Assembly (NCBI RefSeq): GCF_910591885.1
Contig: NC_063282.1
Span: forward strand, 3,288,001 to 3,352,000
Length of the DNA stretch: 64,000 nucleotides
Source of the DNA: Bombus terrestris
Taxonomy: Eukaryota > Arthropoda > Insecta > Hymenoptera > Apidae
Reading direction: 5' to 3'
Part shown: piece after piece, positions 36,659 to 50,059 of the stretch
Position numbering within the stretch: the stretch's first letter is position 1
How the letters are laid out: every line of letters begins with the position of its first letter
The notes under the pieces: model-generated
Databases searched by the model: none
Seen by the model: the letters and a program-made list of their open reading frames with translations, nothing else
Told to the model about the DNA's origin: nothing
Translations under genes and position numbers: made by a program

Positions 36659-39600
36659 GAAAAACCGAATGAGCAGCTCGTGGTTTACCGCTATGCATAC
36701 ATGATTCTTATTATTAATATTAATAATACTTTTAATTAAATATTTAAGAGAAAAGAAATATAAAAAGCACACACTACTAGAATATAAAAATTCACCTATT
36801 ACAAAAATCGAAAAAGGAACAAACAAGATTGAAAATCACCCCTAAGATAAAAATGAAAATGTTATACATCTCTTTTGATAAAATGCGGTGACCGATGAAA
36901 CTAACATAAAATAAAGAAGAAGGAAAAGGAAGACATTGAAATTCGTTCATACCGATCATATAATAAAAATCTGAATTATCAGAATATTCAATGGAGAGAA
37001 ATGAAGCAGAGGAAAATGTATTGAGTGCATAAAGGAAGGATAATCTGTGCGTTGTTCTTTGGCGTAGGGCACGATAGACCCAGTGGTACACACCGAACAG
37101 AGTTACTGAACAGAATTTTAACTATTACAATTATTATATATTATATATACAGTATATTATATTATATCTGGAGATATTTTAATCGCGGTTTTACAGATAC
37201 TATATGAATGTGAGATTTACTTTTAAGAGAAGGTACTTTTAAAATGAACACAGATATATACGCATGGATTGCCTGGCCCGGTCTACGGATCAGTCTCGAC
37301 CGGCTAGGAAATCCTCATTATAAATAACGATAAAACTAATGTACGAGTATTATATAATACACGTTACTGAGTACGTTTACAGTAGCAACCGCAAACGCTG
37401 TCCAGCCAGAATCTCTGGATCGGCTCTACGTTCTTTCAGGAATGATCATTGCTCATTGATTCTTCTGTGTACTGCCACCAAAGAGTTGCGTTAATCTTAA
37501 AAAAAAGACAAAAAGGAAAAAGTAAAAAAAAAAGAAGGGGAAAGAAGTAGGAAGAACAGAACAGAACAAAAATATTGCTGCCAGTTGTGACTCGCGGATA
37601 GGAATGAAATTATTTGCTACCTCAATTTTATATCGAAAAGATTTTTCACGTTATCGGCCTTTTATGGAGTTGTGAATTCTTCCAAGAAAGCTTTCAATTC
37701 TTTTCATTCGAAGACGAGAGTAACCATAATTTCATCGAATATTTAATGATACTTGCAACGTGATTTATTGTACATAAGTATTGCGTAAACGAAATGTTTC
37801 ATCAGGGAGATAAACGCGATTTATATTCGAAAGGTTCCCTCTGGCATAATAATCGTCTCCCTGATATCTTGCATTCTAAGATTCGCTAACGCTTCTGATC
37901 TCTGACGATTACTTTAGTACAAGTTAATGTATCGCTCGAGGAGAAAATGTAAACGTATTCAGTACATGGATCTATATACCTAGTTCGACACAAGTAGTTA
38001 AGTAGCGCGAAACCATCACAGCTTAGTGTCACGAAAAAGAACCTGTCTCACATACGTCTTTAAAAGAAAGTCATTCTTTCTCTTTTTCCGTTGATCGTCC
38101 GTAAATAGGGAATTGATGTAAGGTTTTAGCCGATATGAGACGCGCACGTTTAATTCTGTATTATTTTGTAAGGTTTCCTCGCGAGGGGAATGAACATGAA
38201 AACGCGACAGACGCTCCACACAGTAACTATGATTCGTCTTCCAGGCTTCACAGCACGCTTCTGAATCCTATAGATATCCGAACTACGTAATTAGATATAC
38301 TTTTCACGCCCGATTCTACGAAGAAGTAATATGTAATTAGTTTGGCAGCGGTGATGGTGACGCGTGATCGTCGTAATTAATAATGTCTCCGTCTGTGAAA
38401 AAATTCATCTGCGGATCAACGTAGACGATCTTCATATCACAATTAATATTCATTTTTAGTTAATCGATCTACTATCAATAACAATGCTAAGAATCTAAGT
38501 TCAATATTTCAAATATCATTTCTATTAAGTTTTTAATAAGGCGTGTACGTTGCTCCGCATGAGAAATACCAAGTGGAATCCATCCAGAAGCTTCGCTTAC
38601 GGTGATTGTACTTCAGGACGTAGGTGAAGGGTGTGCCTATCTTTTTATGAGATTTAATTGAAAAAAAATGCGCGCACCGCGACCTTTTATCTACCCTATG
38701 CCAAGCGACGCGAAAGAGAGGCACTACTTTCTTCATAAGAAAGCGTGATAAATTTATCTAAAGATCTCTAGATTTAAAAAGAACAGAAAGAAAAAAAAAA
38801 GTAAAAAAGAGGGAGAAAGTGAGAGTGGAAACGAGAGAGACCTGAGCAGAATAAATATTAGACGGATTAAAACTATTCAAATGATTCAATTATAAAGAGA
38901 TGGGCGCACAACAAAGTAGTGTTTAACCGTACCTAAAGTCGTCGTAGTGGTTAATGAAGATAATTGTACCTATAACAAAAAACAACAAAAAAAAAGAAAA
39001 ACAGTTCACGAATCTCTCTAAAACATAATTAACAAAAAGAAGGAAAGGAAAAATGTGAAACAGGATTATAATATCGATTATCGAGAGGAACCGCTTGCAA
39101 GTGACGTTCACCATTTTATTCGCCACATTAGAATTCATTATTTTCAAATGTTATTCAGTCTACGTAATTTTATGATATTTTTATAATCAGTTACGAGAAC
39201 AAGATGCGAGAATACGATTAAAGGAAAAGAAGTGCATAATGTGTATAATAATATAATTTATGGTCGAGCGTTATTTGCAGGCAGTCGCGCTTACGTCGTG
39301 CAACCGGAGCAGCTGAACCAAAGTCATGATTGTAATTGCATAGTCACATTTATTTATTTTTCATTTCGCTCGCATGCGCTTTTATCAGAATACTCGATGC
39401 ATCTGCTGTAGCACCACGCTCGTGATTCGTTCCGCTTAACACGTTCTGCAGGAACGTTTTCTTTCGGTGCATTCTTATTTTATAATAAATTGCTTTATTT
39501 AATATACATATGTGTTATAAGTTGTGGAAGAAAGAGTTGAGAGTCTAGAGATGTGATCAGCAGGTGTATCGAGCACTGTTCACAAGTGATTTCGTAAGTT

Positions 39601-41450
39601 CGCCTGGGCTATTGTAGAAATGCAAGAGGATAAAAACAGAGGAACGAAGAAGAAACGAGAGAATCGACGAAATCATTCGTTTATCGGATGATGGGCTCAA
39701 TGGATATTAAAAACTATGTACGATCGACGAAGAGAACGGGTGATAAAGTCATTGTAACCTCACGTTCGTTTCCTACTATTTTTGTATGCAACATAAAAAA
39801 AAGGAGATTGACGATAGCGAAAGAATTAAGAAAAAGAATAAAATGAAGAATTCGTGTGTGAGAGAGTGGGAGAGGATGAACGATGAAGGGTGAAGAGAAT
39901 ATGAAACAAAAAACAAACAAATTGAAAATGAGAATGAGTACGAAAGAATGAGCATATGAAAGTTTTTCGAAGCTTTTTCGTTTGGAGATCCTCGCATCTT
40001 CCTGATCACCTTCCGTTGATTGCGTCGCCACGTCGAAGACTCATTAGCCTTTAAGTGTAACCGGGTGCCTGAAAACTGATTAATTTCTGCGCCACGATTA
40101 GCTGATCCCAATAAAATACCGGCACGCGGCTGAAGCTTTTCCGCCATGTGAGGAGTGTAATCGAACTCTTTCAATTGTTATCCGTACTCCACGAGAAGCG
40201 ATAGGAACTTTATATTTTTGAGAAAAGAAGAGTAAATTAGTTGATTAATTTTACGGCTAAAACGCCACACAAGTTAGCTTTTCAGTTTGTAATCTCGCAA
40301 AGAAGTTCTGGCAACTTCATCCTACCGCTTCTTGTGCGTCGCATCTGCAAATAGCGCGTTAGATTGGAGATCGGCGACCCTTTGATTTGATTTTCTCTTA
40401 TCGTTCTTTATCGTTTCCTTCATCGAACACTGTGCGGGACGCAGAATAAAGAGCAGACGACGATTCGTTCGTTGCTGATCTTTTTCGATGCTAACTGGCG
40501 TGAACTCTATGTCCCACATCAAAAAAAAAAATCGTTATCTTGCAAGATCGTTTTTCACGATTAGTGAGTATGGAATGCGATGTCCCATGGTGAATACATC
40601 TGAAATGTCGATTGATCTTGACTGCGAATATAAATGCTACAAACAAGGTTCGGACGAGCTACACTTGCGTATTCGTATTCTTTCCAGATCACACCTGATT
40701 GTTTCTTTTACGTTCGACATATCACGTGGAACAAGAGTAAACGATGGCTGTGCCTTTATGCTTAATATTATAATTTAGAGTTTTCATTTGGACTGAGATT
40801 TCTGTACAGGATATCTTCAGGTCGTTTCTTGTCCTGTGAAGAAGTTGAATGTTAATATTTATGTATTAAGAAATAAGAAGATGATTCAAATGTATTCACT
40901 GATAACATTGGGCTAAACACTGTGTCAAGATGATGTTAACTCTTTGAGTCTCAGAGAGAGTAAACTTTCTTTGAAATGTTTGGTCCTTTTTTGTATGGAA
41001 AATTTTATGATTTGCGTTAATTTTGTGGAAAAAGAGTTTCCATATTTTGTATATAATTTTAAAGAAATGTATGTGTAAAAGGCATATGTAGGATACATAT
41101 AGGCTGGTCCTCAAAGAGTTACATAGGGAAAAGATGATTGAAGAAAAACGTGAGTGAGTGTGTGTGGGAAGAAAAGAGGAAAAACAAAAGAAAATCTACG
41201 ACGAATTGAAGAATTCGTATGCATATGCATCACGAAGGTGACCGAGAAGGTGAATGAAATTAGGAATCGTATGGTGGAAACAAAAGAGCTATACTACCAA
41301 CCCAAAGATGCACAACATCATAGAGAGCCGGACAATTTGATAGAACTCATGTCAGTCTAATTATATTTCTTGTTATATTATATACATATATATATCATAT
41401 TTTCCAAAAACGAATTATATATAATTCAATAAAAAAGAAGACACTCTCGT
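36659..41450 (+). other. enc: Probable long 3' UTR of encore
   Basis: No coding exon recognised. A-rich and purine-rich patches occur at 37500-37570 and 38780-38850. AATAAA at 41428-41433 is a candidate distal poly(A) signal, with a T/GT-rich stretch after it; earlier AATAAA hexamers also occur (for example near 39484). The UTR extent is inferred. Confidence 0.4.
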
Positions 41451-41986
41451 TTGATACTTTGCGAGATTTTTTAATCATTCCTATCATTTAATATTCGTTT
41501 TATTTCCGTTACCTGTCAAGTCATACAAAAAATTTTATCATTTCATTAAATAAATTTGACTTCTTTCAACGGTTTTTGACGACTACTAATAAGTAGCTTC
41601 TCGAATTCGTTTTTGGTATACTTTTCATTATTTTTAGTAATAAATTTCTTCAAGTAGATTATATTTGAGTTCCCTGAAGTCTTTATTCAGTTTCTCATAA
41701 TTGAAACAGTTTTATAAAAGTTTGAATAAAATATTACATCAGGTGAATGACATTTAATATTTTTTTTAAGGTTACGGCAGTAAGAATTGAATAAGCCTCA
41801 TATGCTGTTTTTCAACAAGTCAATTAATATTATCGTCATAAGTAATTGTCCTGTTAATGGTATATATATTTGAAACAAGTTTTTAATAAAATTCTGTACA
41901 AAAATAAATTTGGAGAAAGAACAGTATCGGGGTACTAATAGAACATAATACGTAATTGAGTTATCTGCGTCCTGTGGTAGCTATAT

Positions 41987-42675
41987 GAACTAAAATTTGA
42001 AATTACACCATTTCGCGCGGTGTCATATTGGAAGGTGGAAGCAACTGCAGAGCTCGTCAAAAATTTAATATACAACGACGTGTTATTGCTTCAAAATTGT
42101 GAGAATCCGAATTTGTATCAATTGTTATCAACATTTAACATATATATTAATATAATAACAGTTATTAACATATTGTGGACAGATCACGACAATTCTTATG
42201 TTTGTTCTAATGTTTGAGGCTGATGACAAAAATTCTCGTGTTTTCATCGTTGTCGTTTAAAAAGAAAATATCTAATTATACTCTGGGTACAGCTAGTATT
42301 AAAAAGAAATGGTTCGCAGTATATTAATTTACAGTGATTTGTCATATTTCCACGTAAACAGAGAGACGGAAATTTTCAGGAGAATTCGGATAGCATCCGG
42401 GCGCTGATAGGAAACGTGATACGTTCCTGAAGCAATCGCACTCTGATGGTGAATTTTGAAACTAAGATTTGAAATCACCTCATTTCACGCGACGTCATAT
42501 TGGGAAGAGGAAGCAACTGCTGGCAGCTCGTTGTAAATGTGAAAAATTTAACATACAACATCAGAATATTGGTTCAGAATAGTAAGAATCTTCATTTTGT
42601 TTTAAACTCATAATCCAATACAATTTATAGCGATTTATTGTTTTTCGATGTGAATAGACGGTTATTAATTCTCAA
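41987..42675. repeat. Diverged direct duplication, offset about 471 bp
   Basis: Unit 1 (41987-42120) and unit 2 (42458-42600) share GAACTAARATTTGAAAT, CRCGRYGTCATATTGG, GGAAGCAACTGC, CAGCTCGT, AAATTTAAYATACAAC and a TTCARAAT...AGAATC tail. A second shared block (AATTTAYAGYGATTTRT) occurs at 42330 and 42624, so unit 2 lacks about 175 bp present in unit 1. Probably two copies of a dispersed element or an old tandem duplication. Confidence 0.65.
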
Positions 42676-45088
42676 TCGAGGCACATCACGTATTATTGAA
42701 ATGAAATTCTATTTCTTTTCACTTCCCTTTATTTCTCTTGATAATACTTTCCTACATTGTTATAATATTTTTTATAGTATAATATTTTCTTTTTTACTTT
42801 TTTTACTTTTGTTTCATACATCAAACTATGATAATTAACGAAACATATTTCGATAACTGTTCGATTTTATTTGCTTTTATTTTAATATCGACATTTTCGC
42901 GAATTTTCTATAATGACATTTCGCGTTTTTTCCAATAATTCCTATTATTTTCGAGAAAGGATGGTATCGCACACAAGTTTGAACGTGCTTTGCGCATCGC
43001 GTCATTTATCTATTGCGCAGATACGTTAAACTGACAACAAAGTACGCCATATTTGATTAGTAAAAGGTACATTTGAAACTCTAATAACTGACATTCAAAG
43101 ATATAATTTCTTCAAATTGGGTGTATTGTGGAATACTCATAGATACTTCATAAAATATTTTATAATAATAATATTTTAACTGTATGAATAATAATTAGTT
43201 CATAGTTTTGAGAAAGCAGTATTTTCATAAATAAACACTCGATAGGAAGAAGAAGAAAACTATTACTTTGCTTCTTTTCTCTGCCCCCTAATAAAGTTTT
43301 CTTTCAGAGAATTTTTGTCACCGCAGTGTTTGCTCGTTATACCATTTTTAATATTCTTTAGAGCACCATCAGCTCTTATTAAATTTAATTATAATCGCAC
43401 GCGAAACTTGAATCGGTGTGTTCGTCGATTCTTACTTAAACGGACGCGTTAATAGTCCTATTATTTTTCCTTTCTTTCTCTTAACATCCAATAGTGTCGC
43501 AGGTGTCGCAAGAGGATAAAGAGGATAGGGATACAAGTATAGATCTTTATCTCGTCATTGTTTCAGTGAAGTATTATGTTTAAGAATCGAAGAGGTTATC
43601 GTTATATTTCTTGAGGTTTACTTTACAATATAATAAATTCTACATTTAAGTCTGTGTTAGGATATTCGTTTTGCAATTGCAAGGTATCATCCCCTGTATC
43701 ATAATTTCATGGTAAAATTATATTTTACCTCCACCTATGACTAATGTTGTGACTCTCCTCTATGAGTCGCTAAAAAACTGACAGGATAAATTTTATTAGC
43801 GAAATCGGAATGTTTCCCCGTGGTATTAATCAACTACGTTCGTTTATGGTTACAAGATTTATTACGTTTTCGTTATTTACAGAAGTTCGTTGTAAGTTTT
43901 GGACAAGGGTCCAGAGAAACATTGCAGGACCTAGTGAAGAATCGCGTATCCTTACAAAAAGAACTCTATACAGGCAGTTTTTATCCCCAATGTCGCTATG
44001 AACCAATGCCACGAATACGACGAAACGATAACGCTCGTTTGTTATACCATTCGTCGATTGCTTTCGATCCACGACGTTCTTTAACACTACCGATCGCTCG
44101 AAATTATTGCACTTTGTAACACATTTGTAAAACATCGCGACGAAGAATTTTCGATCACTTTTTCATAAACGTTAAATATCTCGCAAGTAAGAACGTCGTA
44201 TCTCTTAGATTTTATACAGCTTAGGTAGGTCGCAGTATTTTTGGATGAATTTTTGTCGGTTGTCGTGCTACATCTTCGTGGTATTCCAGACGAGGCTAGC
44301 CATACTTTAATCTTTTAGCTATACTTTTATATGATAGTAAATTTTCACTTTCCGTCGTTTAACATAATTTTACGCTAAAAATTCTTATTGTACGATGTTC
44401 CTGACTAAACTGAAGTTTATGAGCGATCGTAGGTGTACAGAGACAATCGTCGGAACAAGCGGTTCCATGTAAAGCGAATTAACATTTTTATACTTTTTTT
44501 TCTGTCCGTTTTCTTAATTTCTTGCGTATAGCTTATAGGTTACGAGTGTTACGTTTGCGTGTCCATTCTTTCTTTTCTTTCCCTCTGTTCTCTTTAAATG
44601 TAAATTTTACGATCTGTACCCACCACCACGTTGGACCCATTTACGCGACCGCGTAACTCTGTTTTTTTTCCTCACAAATTAAAAACTAAGAAGAAAAGAA
44701 CGCGACTAATAAAACGGCCATACCCTCGCTTCTTTTTCGATTCTTTTTCTTCCACAAAGAGTCACTAGATTCTCTACGACGAGATACGCTTGTCCATCAA
44801 TTAGCTTTTGGTCGTAAAAGAATCGAAGAAAAGACGAAGCAATTATACAAGGTACTTCCGATTTGAACGTAAATTACGTCATTCGTTAATAGATATTTTA
44901 TCCTTATTTATTGTCTAGGTAACAGTCGGAAGTATCCCGTAAAAGAGGGTATCGTTATCGGAGCAGCACCTCGATTCAATGGAAACTAGTTTACGTTTAA
45001 GCGTTATAATGGATTATGCACTCGTTTATTGCCACGCTCATGCGGATGTCCCGTGGTCATGGACACGAGGAGACGTTCCACTGGTTTA

Positions 45089-45501
45089 TACGCTACCATT
45101 CAAAAGTATCTGGACATTTACTTATATTTGACATTATAAAATTACGATAAATAAATTTTATGTTAGGTTGATACCCATGAAATGTCTTTCCAAATAGCTC
45201 TAGCTGTGCATATTTTCTTTACATAATTAATAAACATCATACTATTTAATCAGAGTAACTCACGTACGATTCTATATCTGTGAAAGAAGTTTACCAAATA
45301 TTGCAACAATTAATACTTCAATATCGATAGTATATAAATAATTTTAAATATCGCAAATGTAAATGAAAAAATATTGTAATAATTTCTAGTGCCGTTTCTA
45401 ATTATTACTTTGCTATTAGCCAGTTTGTGCAATTTGTTGCAATTCTTATATTGTTGCTACGAATCGACTAAAGTATCCAGATACTTATGAACGATAGCGT
45501 A
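45089..45501. mobile_element. Non-coding Tc1/mariner-like MITE, 413 bp (copy B)
   Basis: Left end TACGCTACCATTCAAAAG then TATCTGGACA. Reverse complement of the right end TACGCTATCGTTCATAAG then TATCTGGATA. These match at about 24 of 28 positions and start at TA on both sides. The interior is AT-rich without a transposase frame. It shares terminus and spacing with copies at 25810 and 51651. Confidence 0.8.
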
Positions 45502-46515
45502 TCTCCTTCTTCTAACACCTTTTTAATCTTTGGTGTGTACAGGACGATGTAGCGTGATTCTTTTCTCCTCGTTCTCGCGGCAACGGGACTTAATCTCACG
45601 AAACACCGTAGCACATAGTCGGAAGCACGTAATAACCGATGCATCCCATACAAGTTTGCCGAGTTGCCCGTTCGAAGCAGCCTCGATTCGTTCGAATGCA
45701 CAGAAACTTGTCTGTAATCGATTAGCCAGCAGCTGGTTAAGTGCTCGTGATTTGTTTATTGCTTGTCACGAGGAAATTATATTCGTTAAGATCATAGTCG
45801 AAGATTCTGTAAAGGAAGCAAACTGGTAACTAGAGTGTGGATCTTTATGCATTTATGAGGAGCTTGAAAGCGAAGAAATGGGTGAACTACTTGTTCATAA
45901 TTGATAAGACCATATAAACAAAGTTCTAATTGTACATATAAAGAAATAAGAAAAATGGACTACTCCTTGACTTGATACGTTTTACATGAAAGTAAAAACA
46001 CTTGATCCATAATATTTAGCAAATGAAAATTTTCTCCTTGGCTTTCATTTCTTTTAGCGGAAGATAAATTTGCATAAAAATCCACAGTCTATTGGTAACT
46101 GATGGAACAAACTTAGAATTTGAAAATTTAAGTGACCGAGTTTCAGGAGTCAGGGGTTATCCCTTCGCCACAAAATTTGGGAAAAAGAAGAAGGAATAAA
46201 AAGACCGTGGCTATAAATATTGAGAAAGAATCGTCATAGATGCGGATAAGAAATATGCAATACTTGGCTAGGAAATCGGGATAGAAGGAAAAGAAGGACG
46301 GTAGTTAAAAATCACTGGGGCGTTTGATTCGCTTAAGAAGTATCTCTGGCGACTTCACCTTAAACGCTAGAGTGAGTCGTTCTGCGCTGATGATTAAGTT
46401 AAATTGCCAGGATAATGGAGACAGAGAGAATATTCATATGGTGCGCCTTCTGTTTTTAGTGCGGCTGCTAGGTTAGCTAGGACAGCGTATACCGGACTAG
46501 TATACAATATGTATA

Positions 46516-46570
46516 TAATATAATATAATATAATATAATATAATATAATATAATATAATATAATATAATA
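46516..46570. repeat. TAATA pentanucleotide microsatellite
   Basis: Eleven uninterrupted TAATA units, followed by an AAT-type run to about 46590. Likely polymorphic in length. Confidence 0.95.
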
Positions 46571-47311
46571 ATAAAAATAATAATAATAATATAACGTATA
46601 TATTAAAGTTAATCCTAAGGATTTCGTGTCGATTCGTCTCAAGTTGTCTCTGGCTAGGCTAGGATTTCTCTAAAACTGCTCAGGTTCTAACACGTGCTTC
46701 TTATGAACAATTTTACAATTGGGGAAATTTCGAAAGGGCAGTTGTTGGGACGAGTTATCAAACGGATGGCAAGAAACGTATCTGAATAAAATACACAGGA
46801 ATTTCTTGAGGTACACCGCCCTAATAGTTTGAACAAATTGAACCTTACTATACTTCTCTTGAAGGTTTTAGGCAGTTTCCAAATTCCTTTCCGAAATTCA
46901 CAAACGAAGTTAGAGAGGAAATTATTAAGAAAAAATTTGGAGTTTTCATTTTGTATCGTAAGTATCCAAAGAAGATTCTTAGAGTTAAACTTTTACTTTT
47001 AAACATTTTTAAGGTGGTGCACCCTCTCTTAATCGAGCACATTCGACCACGTGTTCGGACCTATAGGGTTCTGAGCTATTTCTTCAAAGAAGCAACAATA
47101 GCATCGGCAGTTGAGCAAAATCTCGTTTAATCCATCTAAATTCTCTACACCTCGATGCACCGAGGCTGACGTAGAACCGATATAATTGGAAAAATTTCCA
47201 TCTCGACATTAGTATCGATTGGCCGCTCGCTTCACTACCATATAGCTAAAGTTTTTCATTCTTTCATTCGAATCACCTCGTTTGTTCGAGGATATCGAGG
47301 TTCGGATGAAC

Positions 47312-50059
47312 TTAGCTGCTGTGACTATATGCGGTGTTCGTGTAAGGTCCGCTGTAAATGGACGAGCCCGTCGTCGAGATGCTCTTGTGTCGTCTCTTGG
47401 CCAGCAGTGCTAGAATGGCCGCGACTACCACCAGCATGAGGATCAGACCCGCGATCGCGATGCCGATGGCGAAGCTCCTCTGCGAAATGCAGATGTTGTC
47501 GGGATCGTCGATAGTCTGCAAATTATACAAGCCGAGTTCCTCAGGATCAGAAAATGTATAAACGTTTGTCTTCTTCGATTCGAAGTCAAATATTCGGAAA
47601 CTTCTTCTAAATTTTCTACAAACTAACATTTGTACTATTACGCGTTTCATTGAATCTATCGCGTTTTGATTTCAATTTTTTAGCAGATTCCTCTGAATAT
47701 CCTGTCTAATGTATTAAAAATTGCTTCACTGTGTTTTCCTTGATAATTTATATTTTCGTCTTACACGTCTTACGAACGAAAGCTACAAAGTTACGTATGT
47801 TTCAGAATTTTACCAGGAAATGGTAACGGACAGGAATATCAATGCGACTAACCCTTTCTCTGAAGACGTCGTCGGTAAAGTCTGACTTGGAGCCAACGTC
47901 CGAGGCTTCGTTCACGTATAGTCCGCTATAAACTTCGATGGTAGCTGGCGTTCCTCCGTCCAGGCCTTCGACACCTTTCACTGTATTGTCGTCGGCAGTG
48001 TCCCTGCGTCGTCTGGATACCAAATTACACGCCGGTGGCTGCAACAGTGGAATATTGATGATTTCTTTTGGATTTTCTCCAAATGATTCTTCGTAGGATC
48101 TTCTTCCTACCCAACTTGTTATAATTACGTAGTTCTTCCCAATCTTTCTAAACGATCTTTCAACAACTACGAAAGAGAATTTCTATGAAGAAGGAAGGTA
48201 GAATTTTGATTACCGTGTTGCTGCATCCTCCACCGTGTTTTACACATAGTCTGACGTTGCATTGATAGTAGACACTGGCTGTATAGGGGAATTTATGCGC
48301 CTGGAAGTTCACCCTTGCCTCCGTCTTATCTTCGTTATACGTGAATTGTCCCATGATCTCACCGTCGACTGGGCAACTGTAATAGCAACACAGTTTTTGT
48401 ATATAGATGTGCTAAATCTGAAAATGCTTTTAATTACAATAACTGATGATTATATAAACTTAGTCTGTCAAGTATCGCGGATTTGATTGTTTAAACTGAG
48501 AACATTATAGTCTTAAAAAGGGGGGAACATTGTGCCGAGAAGAACGAATCAAATCGAAAAGTGTTTTCTGGTAATAAACCTCAGAAAAACGGGTCTTGCA
48601 TCAGAACTTTGAAATTATATGAATAATTTGCTATCAGAAATGTCTAACATATACTTTTCTCTCCTTATATAATCTTCGCAGAGGCTGTTCTTTCGAGATC
48701 GATCAATAAGAAAATAGAAGGCGAATACTAGGAATATTCTGCAATTGCACGAACAAATCAAGAGGGAAAGTGTGCGTGCAACCTGTTGGTTGGATCAGCT
48801 GATTTGCTTATGAAAAGAAGTCAGTGAACCGGCCCGCTTTATACCCTGAATTCCGACCCTTGAATAATTCATACGACGCTCTGACGCGAACAATTTATTT
48901 GTACCGGTCGAAGAATTATTCTTACGTCCGCTAACCTGTCTATTATTAAACGTCTCCGCGGATGGAATAAATATGAAAAACGAAGTAAAATGGAAGAGAG
49001 AATTTTTGTTTCGTTTGATTCATCGATGGGTAAATGTGAACCGTTGAGCAAAGATATATTAGTCACCGTTTCTTTTCAATGTTCAGCATCCAAAGGAAGT
49101 TGATTTAGTTCGTCATTTTATAACAAAGAACCACAGTTATTGAAAACTGAAGTGCATACTCATAAGAATCTATACATTCGATCTTTCTGATGAATTAAAC
49201 ATCTGAAGAATGAAACCCACGCGATTTAACCATTCTCACAACCTATGTACCTAAATTGTATATAATCGTTTCACGTTGTTGTAATTCGTCAGAACGTTAG
49301 TTCTTTAAAAAAAGGCATCTCTTGTAAACCTTATATATTTCGAATCATCGAAACTTATGTATATCCTATACTCTTAAATGTTATATTTATCATTTACATT
49401 TCCCAAAGATATGTAAAACAAAATTACCCCTCGTCATTTATGAGTCTCTGCTCTCCCCATCCTAAGCCGTCGCGCACCAGGCAGTCGGAGATCTTCAGCC
49501 CGAACATTTCCTGTTTGTCGATGCTAATGACCAAGGTCAAAGGGTCCCCGATCTTCACGTTTTCCGCCACTTGATGCCTCGTTGGATCTCCGTTGAAGAT
49601 CTTCATCGTGCATCCTGGCATAGGAGCTGTTGCCTGTCGAGAGACGTAAAACGCAATTTATTATTCATCTGCGGAACGTTTCCCGATCTTTCACGATTGC
49701 TCGATACTTTTTTGCTTGGTGAAGAGAAAAAGCTTCTTCTGACTCGTCTTTCGCTAAATTAGAAAATAAGCTCATCCTGAATGCCGTAATCATGTTTGAC
49801 GTTGATGTAACTCGGGTTTAGGACTTGTAGCAATAATTGAATGAACACGTCTCATTGATCGTAGGATTTCAAAGGAAAATGGCATCGTTACCTGAAGCGG
49901 TAGAGACTGCAGCATGGCCACGTGGGTTTGATCGTTCGTTACTACTTTGTCTCGTGTTTGGTATCGGCATCTCACGTGAAAACCTCTGCCCTGGTTCGTG
50001 ATCAACTTCAGGTGCGGCTGCACCACTATAGTGTTGAAGTATTCGATACCACCGTCGTC
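47312..50059 (-). CDS. Zona pellucida (ZP) domain membrane protein, 3' half
   Basis: Exons in gene order on -: 50059-49892, 49633-49428, 48376-48214, 48038-47853, 47515-47312. Phases join to give 308 residues plus stop. The start is beyond this exon set. The protein shows the ZP module from GGIEYFNTIVVQPH and VRCRYQT, through MPGCTMKIF, SDCLV, EGCPVDGEIMG, FPYTASVYYQCNVRLC and GGGC, to PPACNL. A furin-type RRRR/D site follows, then about 65 residues, a 24-residue membrane helix and a short tail ending YSHSS. ZP proteins polymerise in the apical matrix and cuticle after cleavage at such a site (family knowledge). The ZP sequence resembles the insect PAN-ZP group (NompA, neyo/nyobe/neo, trynity) in my memory, but the N-terminal half that would decide is missing. 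Confidence 0.85.

Larger units (their letters stand above)
41451..47311. other. Intergenic stretch between converging genes, no coding sequence recognised
   Basis: Lies between the 3' ends of the encore-type gene (+) and the ZP gene (-), so it also holds the ZP 3' UTR near 47.3 kb. Contents: a duplicated repeat at 41987-42675, a MITE at 45089-45501 and a TAATA microsatellite at 46516-46570. Short frames around 43810-44120 lack any recognisable domain. Confidence 0.5.
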
